In this document: one piece after another, positions 1 through 8,423 of the stretch
How positions within the stretch are numbered: the first letter of the stretch is position 1
Layout: the number at the start of each line of letters is the position of its first letter
Assembly (NCBI RefSeq): GCF_024346875.1
Contig: NZ_AP024871.1
Span: 496,001-560,000 of the forward strand
Reading direction: 5' to 3'
DNA length: 64,000 nucleotides
DNA from: Vibrio gallicus
GTDB lineage: Bacteria; Pseudomonadota; Gammaproteobacteria; Enterobacterales; Vibrionaceae
Notes under the pieces: generated by a model
Database searches by the model: none
Told to the model about the DNA's origin: nothing
Seen by the model: only the letters and a program-made list of their open reading frames with translations
Made by a program: the position numbers and the translations under genes

Positions 1-1256
1 TTATTGATGCGGCAAAGGGTGTCGAAGACCGTACTCGTAAACTAATGGAAGTAACGCGTCTACGTGATACTCCAATTGTGACCTTTATGAACAAATTGGA
101 TCGTGATGTGCGCGATCCAATGGAGGTTCTAGATGAGGTTGAGAGTGAACTGAGTATGGCTTGTGCGCCAATCACTTGGCCAATTGGTTGCGGTAAAGAA
201 TTTAAGGGTGTTTATCATATTCACCGTGATGAAACGATTCTTTATGAATCAGGCCATGGTCACGAGATTCAAGAAGTACGTATTATCAAAGGGCTTGATA
301 ACCCTGAGTTAGATACCGCGGTAGGTGCTGATCTAGCTGAAAGCGTACGCGAAGAGTTAGAGCTAGTTATTGGTGCATGTCCTGAGTTTGACCAAGAGCT
401 ATTCTTGGCTGGTGAGTTAACACCGGTATACTTTGGTACTGCGTTAGGTAACTTTGGTGTTGACCATATGCTTGATGGCTTGACCAAATGGGCACCAGCG
501 CCACAAACGCGTGAAGCCAATGAGCGTAAGGTTGTCGCAACTGAAGAGAAGTTCTCAGGCTTTGTATTTAAGATCCAAGCTAACATGGATCCGAAACACC
601 GAGACCGTATTGCTTTCATGCGAATCGTATCAGGCACTTACTCGCAAGGTATGAAGATGAACCATGTTCGTACCGGAAAAAATGTTAGTATTTCTGATGC
701 AGTAACCTTTATGGCCGGTGATCGTACACGTGCTGAAACAGCCTATGCTGGTGATATTATTGGTCTGCATAACCACGGCACAATTCAGATTGGTGACACC
801 TTTACCCAAGGTGAAAACTTGAAGTTTGCAGGGATCCCTAACTTTGCACCAGAGTTATTCCGTCGTATTCGATTAAAAGATCCATTAAAGCAAAAACAAT
901 TGCTTAAAGGTCTAGTACAGCTTTCTGAAGAGGGAGCAGTGCAGGTATTCCGCCCACTACAGAATAATGACTTGATCGTAGGCGCGGTTGGTGTACTTCA
1001 GTTTGACGTAGTGGTTGCACGCTTGAAAGCCGAGTATAACGTTGAGGCGATTTACGAAGGTGTAAACGTTGCGACAGCGCGCTGGGTTGAATGTGATGAT
1101 GTTAAGAAGCTAGAAGAGTTTAAGCGTAAGAACCAGAGTAACCTCGCTCTAGATGGCGGCGATAACCTCTCTTACGTTGCGCCAACTATGGTGAACCTTA
1201 ACTTAGCTCGAGAACGCTTCCCAGATGTAGACTTCCGAGCTACTCGCGAACACTAA
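1..1256 (+). CDS. prfC: Peptide chain release factor 3 (RF3), 5'-truncated by window edge
   Basis: RF3 is a translational GTPase that removes RF1/RF2 from the ribosome after termination. The reading frame is open from base 3 and the first visible residues are [14 protein letters not shown], so the true start and the Walker A loop lie before the window. About 417 of the family's usual ~530 residues are visible. The G4 motif NKLD is at the start of the visible part, followed by the beta-barrel domain 2 and the RF3-specific C-terminal domain ([17 protein letters not shown]). The gene ends just before a strong hairpin terminator. The identification rests on clear overall resemblance to RF3 rather than EF-G; the real EF-G paralogue is further along the window. 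Confidence 0.95.
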   Translation, partial: IDAAKGVEDRTRKLMEVTRLRDTPIVTFMNKLDRDVRDPMEVLDEVESELSMACAPITWPIGCGKEFKGVYHIHRDETILYESGHGHEIQEVRIIKGLDNPELDTAVGADLAESVREELELVIGACPEFDQELFLAGELTPVYFGTALGNFGVDHMLDGLTKWAPAPQTREANERKVVATEEKFSGFVFKIQANMDPKHRDRIAFMRIVSGTYSQGMKMNHVRTGKNVSISDAVTFMAGDRTRAETAYAGDIIGLHNHGTIQIGDTFTQGENLKFAGIPNFAPELFRRIRLKDPLKQKQLLKGLVQLSEEGAVQVFRPLQNNDLIVGAVGVLQFDVVVARLKAEYNVEAIYEGVNVATARWVECDDVKKLEEFKRKNQSNLALDGGDNLSYVAPTMVNLNLARERFPDVDFRATREH

Positions 1257-1263
1257 TTATTTG

Positions 1264-1293
1264 AAAGCCAGTTGCATGCAACTGGCTTTTTTG
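1264..1293 (+). terminator. Rho-independent terminator of prfC
   Basis: A 26-base perfect palindrome (1264-1289, core GCCAGTTGCATGCAACTGGC) is followed by a short T run, 8 bases after the prfC stop codon. Confidence 0.85.
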
Positions 1294-1327
1294 TTTCTCT
1301 AGTAAGCATCAAGTAAAGGAGATACTG

Positions 1328-2161
1328 GTGTTTGACCTTAATTTAGTGCGCCCCTTTCTAGCGGTATATAACCTAGGCACGATTACCAAAGCTGCAGAGT
1401 CGTTGAACCTTACACAACCTGCGGTAAGCTCAGCTATCAAGCGCTTTGAAACGGTTCTTGGATATCCACTTTTTATTCGAAAGGGAAGGTATATTGATCC
1501 AACATCGCGTGCGCATCAATTAGCGCTGCAGTTGGCTAGTGCACTGGAGCTTATGGATGGCGCAGTATCGAGTGAAAAGAAGCTTGTGGTGTACGCAGGA
1601 ATTAACGCGATAGGTATATTGCCAGAAATGCCCGCTATTCAGCTGTTTGAATCACCCAAAAATGCAGATGATGTTATTCAGGATATAAAGCTCAATAAAG
1701 CAGACTTGGTTATCGATTACAACTTGCCAAGGGAAGGTGGGCTTAACTTTGAACACGCCTTCACTGATGAGTTAGTTCTTATGTGTGATAAAGAAAATCC
1801 AGTGATCGGTAATGAAATCACGATGCAGCAGTATTTGGAAGCTGAGCACGTAACACTTAAGCTGTTTCGGCAAAATGCACAAATTGTGGATGTGCTGGCT
1901 GGAAAAAGTCTTCCTAGAAAAGTCGCCATTGAGGTTGGAAACATGACCAACCTGATTATTGCAACTAAGGGGACTAGCTATGTTTCAGCAATATCGAAGA
2001 GCATGGCTTCTTTTGCCCAAGCCTTTGGTTTGAAAATCTTGAAGCCCCCTTTTGCTATGCGAACAGTCGAGTTTGAGTTTACTTATCATAAGAAGTATCA
2101 AAACAATGTACAGCATAAAGCATTGCGAGAAGAGTTGAGAAGATTATTGAATCGAGTTTAG
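1328..2161 (+). CDS. LysR-family transcriptional regulator
   Basis: A 277-residue regulator with an N-terminal winged helix-turn-helix (about residues 3-60: FLAVYNLGTITKAAESLNLTQ). A periplasmic-binding-protein-like effector domain of the LysR type follows. The start is GTG at 1328, preceded by a good Shine-Dalgarno AAAGGAG at about 1315-1321. It is slightly shorter than the usual ~300 residues but looks complete. It sits between prfC and a convergent outer-membrane-protein gene, so its target is not obvious: LysR genes are often divergent from their target, but this one is not. Family assignment is certain; effector and regulon are unknown. Confidence 0.9.
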   Translation: MFDLNLVRPFLAVYNLGTITKAAESLNLTQPAVSSAIKRFETVLGYPLFIRKGRYIDPTSRAHQLALQLASALELMDGAVSSEKKLVVYAGINAIGILPEMPAIQLFESPKNADDVIQDIKLNKADLVIDYNLPREGGLNFEHAFTDELVLMCDKENPVIGNEITMQQYLEAEHVTLKLFRQNAQIVDVLAGKSLPRKVAIEVGNMTNLIIATKGTSYVSAISKSMASFAQAFGLKILKPPFAMRTVEFEFTYHKKYQNNVQHKALREELRRLLNRV

Positions 2162-2853
2162 AAGTCAAAGGTTAAGCCAAACTCAATGCTATCTTCGCGT
2201 CTTTTATCTTGATAAGTAGTGTAGGTTATTGATGGTCTTAAATACTTCATATTAATAAATGCGACTATCTCATGATAGATCTGATTGGTTCGGTCGGTTT
2301 TAAGCGTTATATCTGGTGTTGAGAAATGGTATGCATTTTTTTTGAAACCAATTTCATGATTAAATTTATACAACAGATCTATATATTGTATTGGGCTCCA
2401 GATTAAGCCCGCTGAGTATTCAAAGGAATCTGATAATGACTCTGTTGGGCAAAGGTCTTGTAAATTTTCAAAGCAGCGCTCGGTATCGAATTTGTAGTTA
2501 TAGTTCATATCTCCAATTAGGGTCCAATCAGAGCTGACCATTTTTGCAGCAAAGATGCCAGTAGATAGCTTGTATTCACTTATAGTAATACTATTTTCCG
2601 TGTAGTAGCTTTCCCCGCTCCAAATTGAATATCCAGTACCCAACTCCCAGTTTAAGTCGGTATCAATATCACCAAATGCCCTAAGTCTTTCGGTTACGTA
2701 ATAGTTACCATCTAGCGTTGCAATTGTACTGCCCTGGTACTGAGAAAAGCTGATGCCAAATATGTCGGTAAATTTCTCTATCGTACCGACTAAAGTAGAT
2801 TCAGCGGCAATATTAAATGAGATAAATAGGGTGAGAGTGGTTAAAAAACGCAT
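2158..2853 (-). CDS. Putative outer-membrane beta-barrel protein
   Basis: A 231-residue protein of unknown function. It begins with a short signal peptide (about residues 1-17, ending in AAES). The rest is rich in alternating hydrophobic/polar strands and aromatic residues, and it ends in FGLTFDF with a terminal phenylalanine, the usual signature recognised by the BAM machinery. Two cysteines (near residues 130-137) could form a disulfide in a loop. The gene ends with a 4-base overlap of the convergent LysR gene. It lies 84 bases downstream of the repeat exoprotein gene on the same strand, separated from it by a hairpin. I do not recognise a named family; barrel fold and location are inferred from sequence pattern. 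Confidence 0.65.
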   Translation of the reverse strand: MRFLTTLTLFISFNIAAESTLVGTIEKFTDIFGISFSQYQGSTIATLDGNYYVTERLRAFGDIDTDLNWELGTGYSIWSGESYYTENSITISEYKLSTGIFAAKMVSSDWTLIGDMNYNYKFDTERCFENLQDLCPTESLSDSFEYSAGLIWSPIQYIDLLYKFNHEIGFKKNAYHFSTPDITLKTDRTNQIYHEIVAFINMKYLRPSITYTTYQDKRREDSIEFGLTFDF

Positions 2854-2882
2854 ACAAGATCCAAAGTAGGTCAGCTAAAGGA

Positions 2883-2910
2883 AATAGTCCTCTACTATCA
2901 GAGGACTATT
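2883..2910 (-). terminator. Hairpin, probable terminator of the repeat exoprotein gene
   Basis: An 11-bp perfect stem (AATAGTCCTCT paired with AGAGGACTATT, loop of 6) lies between the repeat gene stop and the downstream barrel gene. The T tract on the minus strand is weak (ATTTCC), so it may only attenuate. Confidence 0.5.
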
Positions 2911-2937
2911 GTTTTAGGTTTTGCTAAAGCGTTATCG

Positions 2938-5340
2938 TTACTTCTTAAGCTTGGTTAAACGATGTTGCACTTTGGACTTAAACTGTTTTAGCTTAGCTTG
3001 GTTTACGTTTTTCAGTTTGCTGTTCACCATGTCTTTGCTGACCACAACCGAGTCTCCGCTGGCAGGGTTCCAGATCAGGTCGGTACCATTATTGAACAGA
3101 GCCCCCATGTTTTGGCCATTTTTATCAATATAATAAACACCGCCTCTCTCCTCGACAGTGATGCCTTCGTAACCCGGCTTAGTTGGGTCAACCTCAATTG
3201 GAGGCTTGCCGTTGATAAGGTCTTTAGTGATATGGATAGGCTCGGCTCCGCCGACAGCGCCGTAATACCACTCGCCTTCAGTCATAAACAGAGACCCCAT
3301 AGGGATGCCGTTCTTGGTTACATTGATAACGGAGTCACTAACGCGATCGAACTCAACGCCGTTGTAGCCTGGCTTAGTTGGGTCAACCTCAATTGGAGGC
3401 TTGCCGTTGATAAGGTCTTTAGTGATATGGATAGGCTCGGCTCCGCCGACAGCGCCGTAATACCACTCGCCTTCAGTCATAAATAGAGACCCCATAGGGA
3501 TGCCGTTCTTGGTTACATTGATAACGGAGTCACTAACGCGATCGAACTCAACGCCGTTGTAACCTGGCTTAGTTGGGTCAACCTCAATTGGAGGCTTGCC
3601 GTTGATAAGGTCTTTAGTGATATGGATAGGCTCGGCTCCACCGACAGCGCCGTAATACCACTCGCCTTCAGTCATAAACAGAGACCCCATAGGGATGCCG
3701 TTCTTGGTTACATTGATAACGGAGTCACTAACGCGATCGAACTCAACGCCGTTGTAGCCTGGCTTAGTTGGGTCAACCTCAATTGGAGGCTTGCCGTTGA
3801 TAAGGTCTTTAGTGATATGGATAGGCTCGGCTCCACCGACAGCGCCGTAATACCACTCGCCTTCAGTCATAAACAGAGACCCCATAGGGATGCCGTTCTT
3901 GGTTACATTGATAACGGAGTCACTAACGCGATCGAACTCAACGCCGTTGTAGCCTGGCTTAGTTGGGTCAACCTCAATTGGAGGCTTGCCGTTGATAAGG
4001 TCTTTAGTGATATGGATAGGCTCGGCTCCACCGACAGCGCCGTAATACCACTCGCCTTCAGTCATAAACAGAGACCCCATAGGGATGCCGTTCTTGGTTA
4101 CATTGATAACGGAGTCACTAACGCGATCGAACTCAACGCCGTTGTAGCCTGGCTTAGTTGGGTCAACCTCAATTGGAGGCTTGCCGTTGATAAGGTCTTT
4201 AGTGATATGGATAGGCTCGGCTCCGCCGACAGCGCTGTAATACCACTCGCCTTCAGTCATAAATAGAGACCCCATAGGGATGCCGTTCTTGGTTACATTG
4301 ATAGCGGAGTCACTAACGCGATCGAACTCAACGCCGTTGTAGCCTGGCTTAGTTGGGTCAACCTCAATTGGAGGCTTGCCGTTGATAAGGTCTTTAGTGA
4401 TATGGATAGGCTCGGCTCCGCCGACAGCGCCGTAATACCACTCGCCTTCAGTCATAAACAGAGACCCCATAGGGATGCCGTTCTTGGTTACATTGATAAC
4501 GGAGTCACTAACGCGATCGAACTCAACGCCGTTGTAGCCTGGCTTAGTTGGGTCAACCTCAATTGGAGGCTTGCCGTTGATAAGGTCTTTAGTGATATGG
4601 ATAGGCTCGGCTCCACCGACAGCACCGTAATACCACTCGCCTTCAGTCATAAACAGAGACCCCATAGGGATGCCGTTCTTGGTTACATTGATAACGGAGT
4701 CACTAACGCGATCGAACTCAACGCCGTTGTAGCCTGGCTTAGTTGGGTCAACCTCAATTGGAGGCTTGCCGTTGATAAGGTCTTTAGTGATATGGATAGG
4801 CTCGGCTCCACCGACAGCGCCGTAATACCACTCGCCTTCAGTCATAAACAGAGACCCCATAGGGATGCCGTTCTTGGTTACATTGATAACGGAGTCACTA
4901 ACGCGATCGAACTCAACGCCGTTGTAACCTGGCTTCGTTGGCTGTTCTAATTCAGGACGGTCGCCACCAAATTCTGGAGAATTTCCAGTAGGCTCTTCAT
5001 AGATTGGAAGTTCAGGGCTGAACTCATCTGAAGAAGAGTTTGAAGAGCCAGAAAGCATACCAGCAACGAGCGCTGCAGATGCTGTACCTACAGCTGCCCA
5101 AGTGCCATTAGGTTGCTGCTCATAAACATCATTATCAATGATGGCTATATCCCCTGGCTGAGCATTAGCGTATTTAGTTGCAAGTTGATGTTGTACCGAA
5201 GCATCAATTGCCTGCATCTGGGAGGTAATTAATTGATCGGTAGCTGAGTTTGCAGCATCAAGGTTTACTTTGGTTGCTGAGGCAAATGCTGAAGCGGATA
5301 GGAGAGTAGATATAGATAGAGCTAATATGCTTGCTTTCAT
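2938..5340 (-). CDS. Secreted protein with nine near-identical 65-residue tandem repeats
   Basis: An 800-residue protein of unknown function. Residues 1-21 form a signal peptide ending in AFA. Residues 22-133 are a unique region with a small, alanine/glycine-rich hydrophobic stretch (about 85-97), a serine-rich linker and a proline/glutamate-rich linker. Residues 134-718 are nine head-to-tail copies of a 65-residue unit beginning PTKPGYNGVEFDRVSDS and ending KPPIEVD. Residues 719-800 hold a tenth, diverged unit (PTKPGYEGITVEERGG) and a lysine-rich tail. Within each unit lie the pieces VTKNGIPMGSLF and EGEWYYGAVGG, which suggest small beta-rich modules. The pattern fits an exported surface or extracellular protein. 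No lipobox, LPXTG or autotransporter domain was seen, so anchoring and secretion route are unknown. Confidence 0.8.
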   Translation of the reverse strand: MKASILALSISTLLSASAFASATKVNLDAANSATDQLITSQMQAIDASVQHQLATKYANAQPGDIAIIDNDVYEQQPNGTWAAVGTASAALVAGMLSGSSNSSSDEFSPELPIYEEPTGNSPEFGGDRPELEQPTKPGYNGVEFDRVSDSVINVTKNGIPMGSLFMTEGEWYYGAVGGAEPIHITKDLINGKPPIEVDPTKPGYNGVEFDRVSDSVINVTKNGIPMGSLFMTEGEWYYGAVGGAEPIHITKDLINGKPPIEVDPTKPGYNGVEFDRVSDSVINVTKNGIPMGSLFMTEGEWYYGAVGGAEPIHITKDLINGKPPIEVDPTKPGYNGVEFDRVSDSAINVTKNGIPMGSLFMTEGEWYYSAVGGAEPIHITKDLINGKPPIEVDPTKPGYNGVEFDRVSDSVINVTKNGIPMGSLFMTEGEWYYGAVGGAEPIHITKDLINGKPPIEVDPTKPGYNGVEFDRVSDSVINVTKNGIPMGSLFMTEGEWYYGAVGGAEPIHITKDLINGKPPIEVDPTKPGYNGVEFDRVSDSVINVTKNGIPMGSLFMTEGEWYYGAVGGAEPIHITKDLINGKPPIEVDPTKPGYNGVEFDRVSDSVINVTKNGIPMGSLFMTEGEWYYGAVGGAEPIHITKDLINGKPPIEVDPTKPGYNGVEFDRVSDSVINVTKNGIPMGSLFMTEGEWYYGAVGGAEPIHITKDLINGKPPIEVDPTKPGYEGITVEERGGVYYIDKNGQNMGALFNNGTDLIWNPASGDSVVVSKDMVNSKLKNVNQAKLKQFKSKVQHRLTKLKK
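3187..4941 (-). repeat. Tandem repeat array, 9 x 195 bp, in frame
   Basis: Nine consecutive 195-bp units start (minus strand) at 4941 and step down by exactly 195 to 3187. They differ by only a few single bases: G/A in the CTCCRCCGAC segment, C/T in AAAYAGAG, and singletons at 4216, 4303 and 4624 or so. One unit (4162-4356) carries two amino-acid changes (SAINV and YYSAV). Such identity at synonymous sites means recent expansion or ongoing homogenisation, and predicts copy-number variation between strains. Confidence 0.97.
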
Positions 5341-5632
5341 GTTTGCTGAGTTCTCATTGGGTTAATTATTACGGCTCCTTGCGTTTTATGCCTCCTGACG
5401 ATGAGATGAATTATGTACAGCTAACTTAACTGCAACAAGAATGTGGGATATGCTTCCCTTATAAATGAAATTTATACTGAACCAATATTCATTTGCAGTG
5501 TTTTTATTTAATGACCTAACCGTAAGGTCTTTAGCGCTGTACTTTCGTTATGAAATGCTCTTTATTGATATTAGCTATTGGTGTGAATTAACCTTTAGTC
5601 AGGTATTAGATTGAGTAATAAGGATATGTATT

Positions 5633-6412
5633 GTGTGGTTTGATACTCATTGCCATTTAGACTTCGATTGCTTTCAAAATGATTGGCAGAATTATCTGCA
5701 AAAGTTCGAGCAAGCCCAGGTGACGCGTTTTTTAGTGCCTTCGATAGGCAGTAATAACTGGGGTCAGGTTTTAGAATTGGCGCAACAACCGAAAATACTG
5801 GCAGGGGTTGGGATTCACCCTCAGCGGGTATTGGCTATTTATAAGTCGATTGAAGAGTTGCATCACGAGTGCCAATTATTGGCTGCGTTTATTGAAAGCC
5901 ATGGCGCTAATATAGCGGCGATTGGAGAGTGTGGCTTAGATAAGCGATATAAGGAGTGTCTTGATAAGCAGGTAGAGGTATTTGAGTTTCAGTTGCAGTT
6001 GGCGAGCCTACACAATAAACCTATCGTTGTTCATTCAGTAAAACAGCATCATCAAGTGCTCTCATTACTCAACAAGCATACGGGGGTTAAAGGTGTGATT
6101 CACGGTTTTAGTGGTAACTATCAGCAAGCCAAAGCCTTCTATGATATCGGAATGAAACTAGGGGTAGGCAGTGTGATTACCCGCCCAAGTGCGCACCGCA
6201 CAAGGGATGCACTTGCTCGATTACCTCTAGATGCATTGGTGCTTGAGACTGATGCACCTGACATGCCGTTACATGGTTATGAAGGAGGGACTAACTCGCC
6301 ACATTATTTACCTCACATTTTCCTGCAACTTGTAAAGATACGTAGTGAAAACACTTCTATACTAGCAAAGCACCTTTGGCGCAATAGTAATCAATTATTT
6401 GCAAGCTTATGA
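5633..6412 (+). CDS. TatD-family metal-dependent hydrolase (YjjV-like)
   Basis: A 259-residue TIM-barrel hydrolase of the TatD family, whose members are metal-dependent DNases or uncharacterised deoxyribonuclease-like enzymes. Metal-binding signatures are visible: FDTHCHLD at residues 3-10, GECGLD at about 100, VHSVKQHH at about 140 and LETDAPDMP at about 204-212. The start is GTG at 5633 with AAGGA upstream. Among E. coli TatD paralogues (TatD, YcfH, YjjV) the overall look is closest to YjjV, but this was not tested by alignment. It stands alone, divergent from the repeat exoprotein, and leads towards nupC. Confidence 0.85.
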   Translation: MWFDTHCHLDFDCFQNDWQNYLQKFEQAQVTRFLVPSIGSNNWGQVLELAQQPKILAGVGIHPQRVLAIYKSIEELHHECQLLAAFIESHGANIAAIGECGLDKRYKECLDKQVEVFEFQLQLASLHNKPIVVHSVKQHHQVLSLLNKHTGVKGVIHGFSGNYQQAKAFYDIGMKLGVGSVITRPSAHRTRDALARLPLDALVLETDAPDMPLHGYEGGTNSPHYLPHIFLQLVKIRSENTSILAKHLWRNSNQLFASL

Positions 6413-6450
6413 TTGGATTGGTTGTTTATTAGTCAGTATTTTGATTTGAA

Positions 6451-6519
6451 TGTGACTTAGATCGGATTTGATTTAAACGTTTGCGTATGAAACATCATAA
6501 AAGCGTGATCTATGCTTTA
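6451..6519 (+). promoter_or_regulatory. CRP-like sites flanking a CytR-like inverted repeat upstream of nupC
   Basis: The segment from 6451 (TGTGACTTAGATCGGATT) matches the CRP consensus at 14 of 18 positions. A second, half-conserved site (CGTGATCTA) starts near 6504, so the two are about 53 bp apart. Between them is GTTTGCGTATGAAAC (about 6478-6492), two inverted octamer-like halves of the kind CytR binds. This is the layout known for E. coli nucleoside promoters. It is inferred by eye and not scored. Confidence 0.5.
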
Positions 6520-6600
6520 CCTTGTCGTTTTGGGTTGGGTATAATCACGCCCGTTTTATACATAACTTTTTTTTACAATTTTATAAGGAAGCCATAAACC

Positions 6601-7857
6601 ATGAGCCTGTTTATGAGCCTAGTGGGCATGATCGTACTGATATTGATTGCAGTACTTCTATCAGACAACCGCAAAGCTATTAATATTCGCACTGTAGCTG
6701 GTGCATTTGCTATCCAGTTTGCGCTGGGTGCATTCGTACTTTACGTACCTTGGGGTAAAGACTTACTGAAAAGCGTTTCAGATGGTGTTTCAAGTGTAAT
6801 TGACTACGGTGCTGACGGGACTTCTTTCCTATTTGGCGGCCTTGTTTCAGACAAAATGTTTGAAGTGTTCGGTGGCGGTGGCTTTATTTTCGCATTCCGT
6901 GTATTGCCTACACTTATCTTCTTCTCTGCACTAATTTCTGTACTTTATTACTTAGGTATTATGCAGTGGGTTATCCGCATTCTTGGTGGTGGCTTGCAAA
7001 AAGCCCTAGGTACTTCTCGTGCTGAATCAATGTCAGCGGCAGCAAACATCTTTGTTGGTCAAACAGAAGCGCCATTGGTAGTGCGTCCGTTTGTGCCACG
7101 TATGACTCAATCTGAGTTGTTTGCCATTATGTGTGGTGGTCTTGCTTCTATTGCTGGTGGTGTATTAGCGGGTTACGCATCTATGGGTGTGCCAATTGAA
7201 TACCTAGTAGCGGCATCATTTATGGCTGCACCTGGCGGTCTATTGTTTGCAAAAATCATGAAGCCAGAAACAGATGAGCCGATTGAACAATTGGCTGATA
7301 CTTCAGTTGAAGGCGAAGATAAACCAGCTAACGTAATCGATGCGGCTGCTGGCGGTGCATCTGCTGGTCTGCAACTTGCTCTAAACGTTGGCGCAATGTT
7401 GATTGCGTTTATCGGTCTAATTGCACTTGTAAACGGTTTACTTGGTGGCATCGGCGGTTGGTTTGGTTTTGAGCACTTAACCTTAGAATCTATCCTTGGT
7501 TGGTTGTTCTCTCCTTTAGCATTCCTTATCGGTGTTCCTTGGTCTGAAGCTAAAGTTGCTGGTGAGTTTATCGGTCTTAAAACCGTAGCTAACGAATTTG
7601 TTGCTTATGCGCAATTTGCACCTTACCTAGGTGATGCGGCTCCTGCTGTTCTTAGTGAGAAAACAAAAGCAATCATCTCTTTTGCTCTTTGTGGCTTTGC
7701 TAACTTATCATCAATCGCAATTCTACTTGGTGGTCTAGGTGGTATTGCACCTAAGCGTCGTGCTGAGATTGCTCGTATGGGTATTAAAGCTGTAATTGCA
7801 GGTACATTGTCTAACCTTATGGCCGCAACTATTGCTGGATTCTTCTTATCTTTCTAA
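6601..7857 (+). CDS. nupC: NupC-type concentrative nucleoside transporter
   Basis: A 418-residue inner-membrane symporter of the concentrative nucleoside transporter (CNT) family. It takes up nucleosides with H+ or Na+. Length and layout match NupC: an N-terminal helix pair, a gate domain ([33 protein letters not shown], roughly residues 96-128), a core segment containing [11 protein letters not shown] (about 153-163), and a C-terminal [18 protein letters not shown] segment. A good Shine-Dalgarno AAGGA precedes ATG at 6601. It lies just upstream of xapX and the deo genes, which break down the imported nucleosides. A terminator follows directly, so nupC is its own transcript. Confidence 0.93.
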   Translation: MSLFMSLVGMIVLILIAVLLSDNRKAINIRTVAGAFAIQFALGAFVLYVPWGKDLLKSVSDGVSSVIDYGADGTSFLFGGLVSDKMFEVFGGGGFIFAFRVLPTLIFFSALISVLYYLGIMQWVIRILGGGLQKALGTSRAESMSAAANIFVGQTEAPLVVRPFVPRMTQSELFAIMCGGLASIAGGVLAGYASMGVPIEYLVAASFMAAPGGLLFAKIMKPETDEPIEQLADTSVEGEDKPANVIDAAAGGASAGLQLALNVGAMLIAFIGLIALVNGLLGGIGGWFGFEHLTLESILGWLFSPLAFLIGVPWSEAKVAGEFIGLKTVANEFVAYAQFAPYLGDAAPAVLSEKTKAIISFALCGFANLSSIAILLGGLGGIAPKRRAEIARMGIKAVIAGTLSNLMAATIAGFFLSF

Positions 7858-7891
7858 GGGCTGAATAGCCAAGCTTAGAACCTTAAGACTT

Positions 7892-7927
7892 AAAGCGCTC
7901 CGTTGTTAGACATCGGGGCGCTTTTAT
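7892..7927 (+). terminator. Rho-independent terminator of nupC
   Basis: Stem AAAGCGCTCCG / CGGGGCGCTTT (one G-U pair) with an 11-base loop, followed by TTTATTTG; 35 bases after the nupC stop. Confidence 0.85.
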
Positions 7928-8008
7928 TTGCAAGGATAAATCACCTTGCTTGGTGTTTTTGAGATGCAAAACGTTTGCTTTTATCGTCTATATTACGAAG
8001 GCCAATAC

Positions 8009-8026
8009 AGTAACTATACTGTTACT
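8009..8026. promoter_or_regulatory. Palindromic operator-like site overlapping a -10 upstream of xapX
   Basis: AGTAAC-TATACT-GTTACT is a perfect inverted repeat with a 6-base centre. The centre itself reads TATACT, a good -10 hexamer, 26 bases before the xapX-like start. A repressor bound here would block the promoter. The binding protein is unknown. Confidence 0.4.
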
Positions 8027-8051
8027 TTGAATTGATAGTCAGGAATAAAAG

Positions 8052-8222
8052 ATGAATGAAGTCTTGCTTGCTGTATTTGCGGGTTTTATCGTTGGGATTC
8101 TATTCTCGGCAATAAAGCTACCGATCCCTGCACCACCTGTATTATCTGGTGTCATGGGGATAGTTGGAGTCTATTTAGGTGGTGTTTGCTACCAATGGAT
8201 AGTAGAACGCTTTATGCAATAA
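8052..8222 (+). CDS. XapX-domain (DUF1427) small membrane protein
   Basis: A 56-residue membrane protein, MNEVLLAVFAGFIVGIL at the start and VERFMQ at the end, with two hydrophobic segments (about 4-20 and 29-48) joined by IKLPIPAPPVLSG. The proline-rich turn followed by GVMGIVGVYLGG is typical of the XapX family, named after a gene in the xanthosine (xap) region of enteric bacteria. Function is unknown. ATG at 8052 has AGGAATAAAAG upstream. Its position between nupC and deoC is consistent with a link to nucleoside metabolism, but that link is only inferred, since XapX genes occur in many contexts. Confidence 0.85.
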   Translation: MNEVLLAVFAGFIVGILFSAIKLPIPAPPVLSGVMGIVGVYLGGVCYQWIVERFMQ

Positions 8223-8266
8223 CAGTATATTATTTAAATACTAATGTGATTAGTAATTAGTACAAC

Positions 8267-8287
8267 TACAGCCAAGGTATGGCTGTA
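8267..8287 (+). terminator. Hairpin between xapX and deoC, possible terminator
   Basis: TACAGCCA-AGGTA-TGGCTGTA is an 8-bp stem with a 5-base loop, 44 bases after xapX. It is followed by TTAATC, with no real T run, so termination is uncertain. Confidence 0.35.
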
Positions 8288-8423
8288 TTAATCACGGTGA
8301 CAAGGATAGCAATTGGTCAATTCACCAAGTCTTCACGGAACCAAGTCCGTTCATTGAGTTTGGATGCACTATTCATACCTATAATGACATTGGCATCTAA
8401 ACTATTAACCTTCGGAGAACAAA

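Noticed and set aside
269..637. 122-codon minus-strand frame inside prfC
   Set aside because: Antisense shadow of a conserved gene with no start signal.
3187..4941. Array considered as CRISPR
   Set aside because: The units are 195 bp, contiguous, coding and without unique spacers.
2998..4950. Long open frames (162, 214 and 182 codons) on the plus strand opposite the repeat gene
   Set aside because: They exist only because the 195-bp unit (a multiple of three) happens to be open in that frame. They have no ribosome sites or signal, and the minus-strand frame has a signal peptide and coherent ends.
8245..8311. CRP-like half-sites (TGTGATTAGT at 8245 and GGTGACAAGG at 8296) before deoC
   Set aside because: Only one half of each site is conserved and the spacing is 51 bp. 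Too weak to call, although CRP/CytR control of deoC would be expected.
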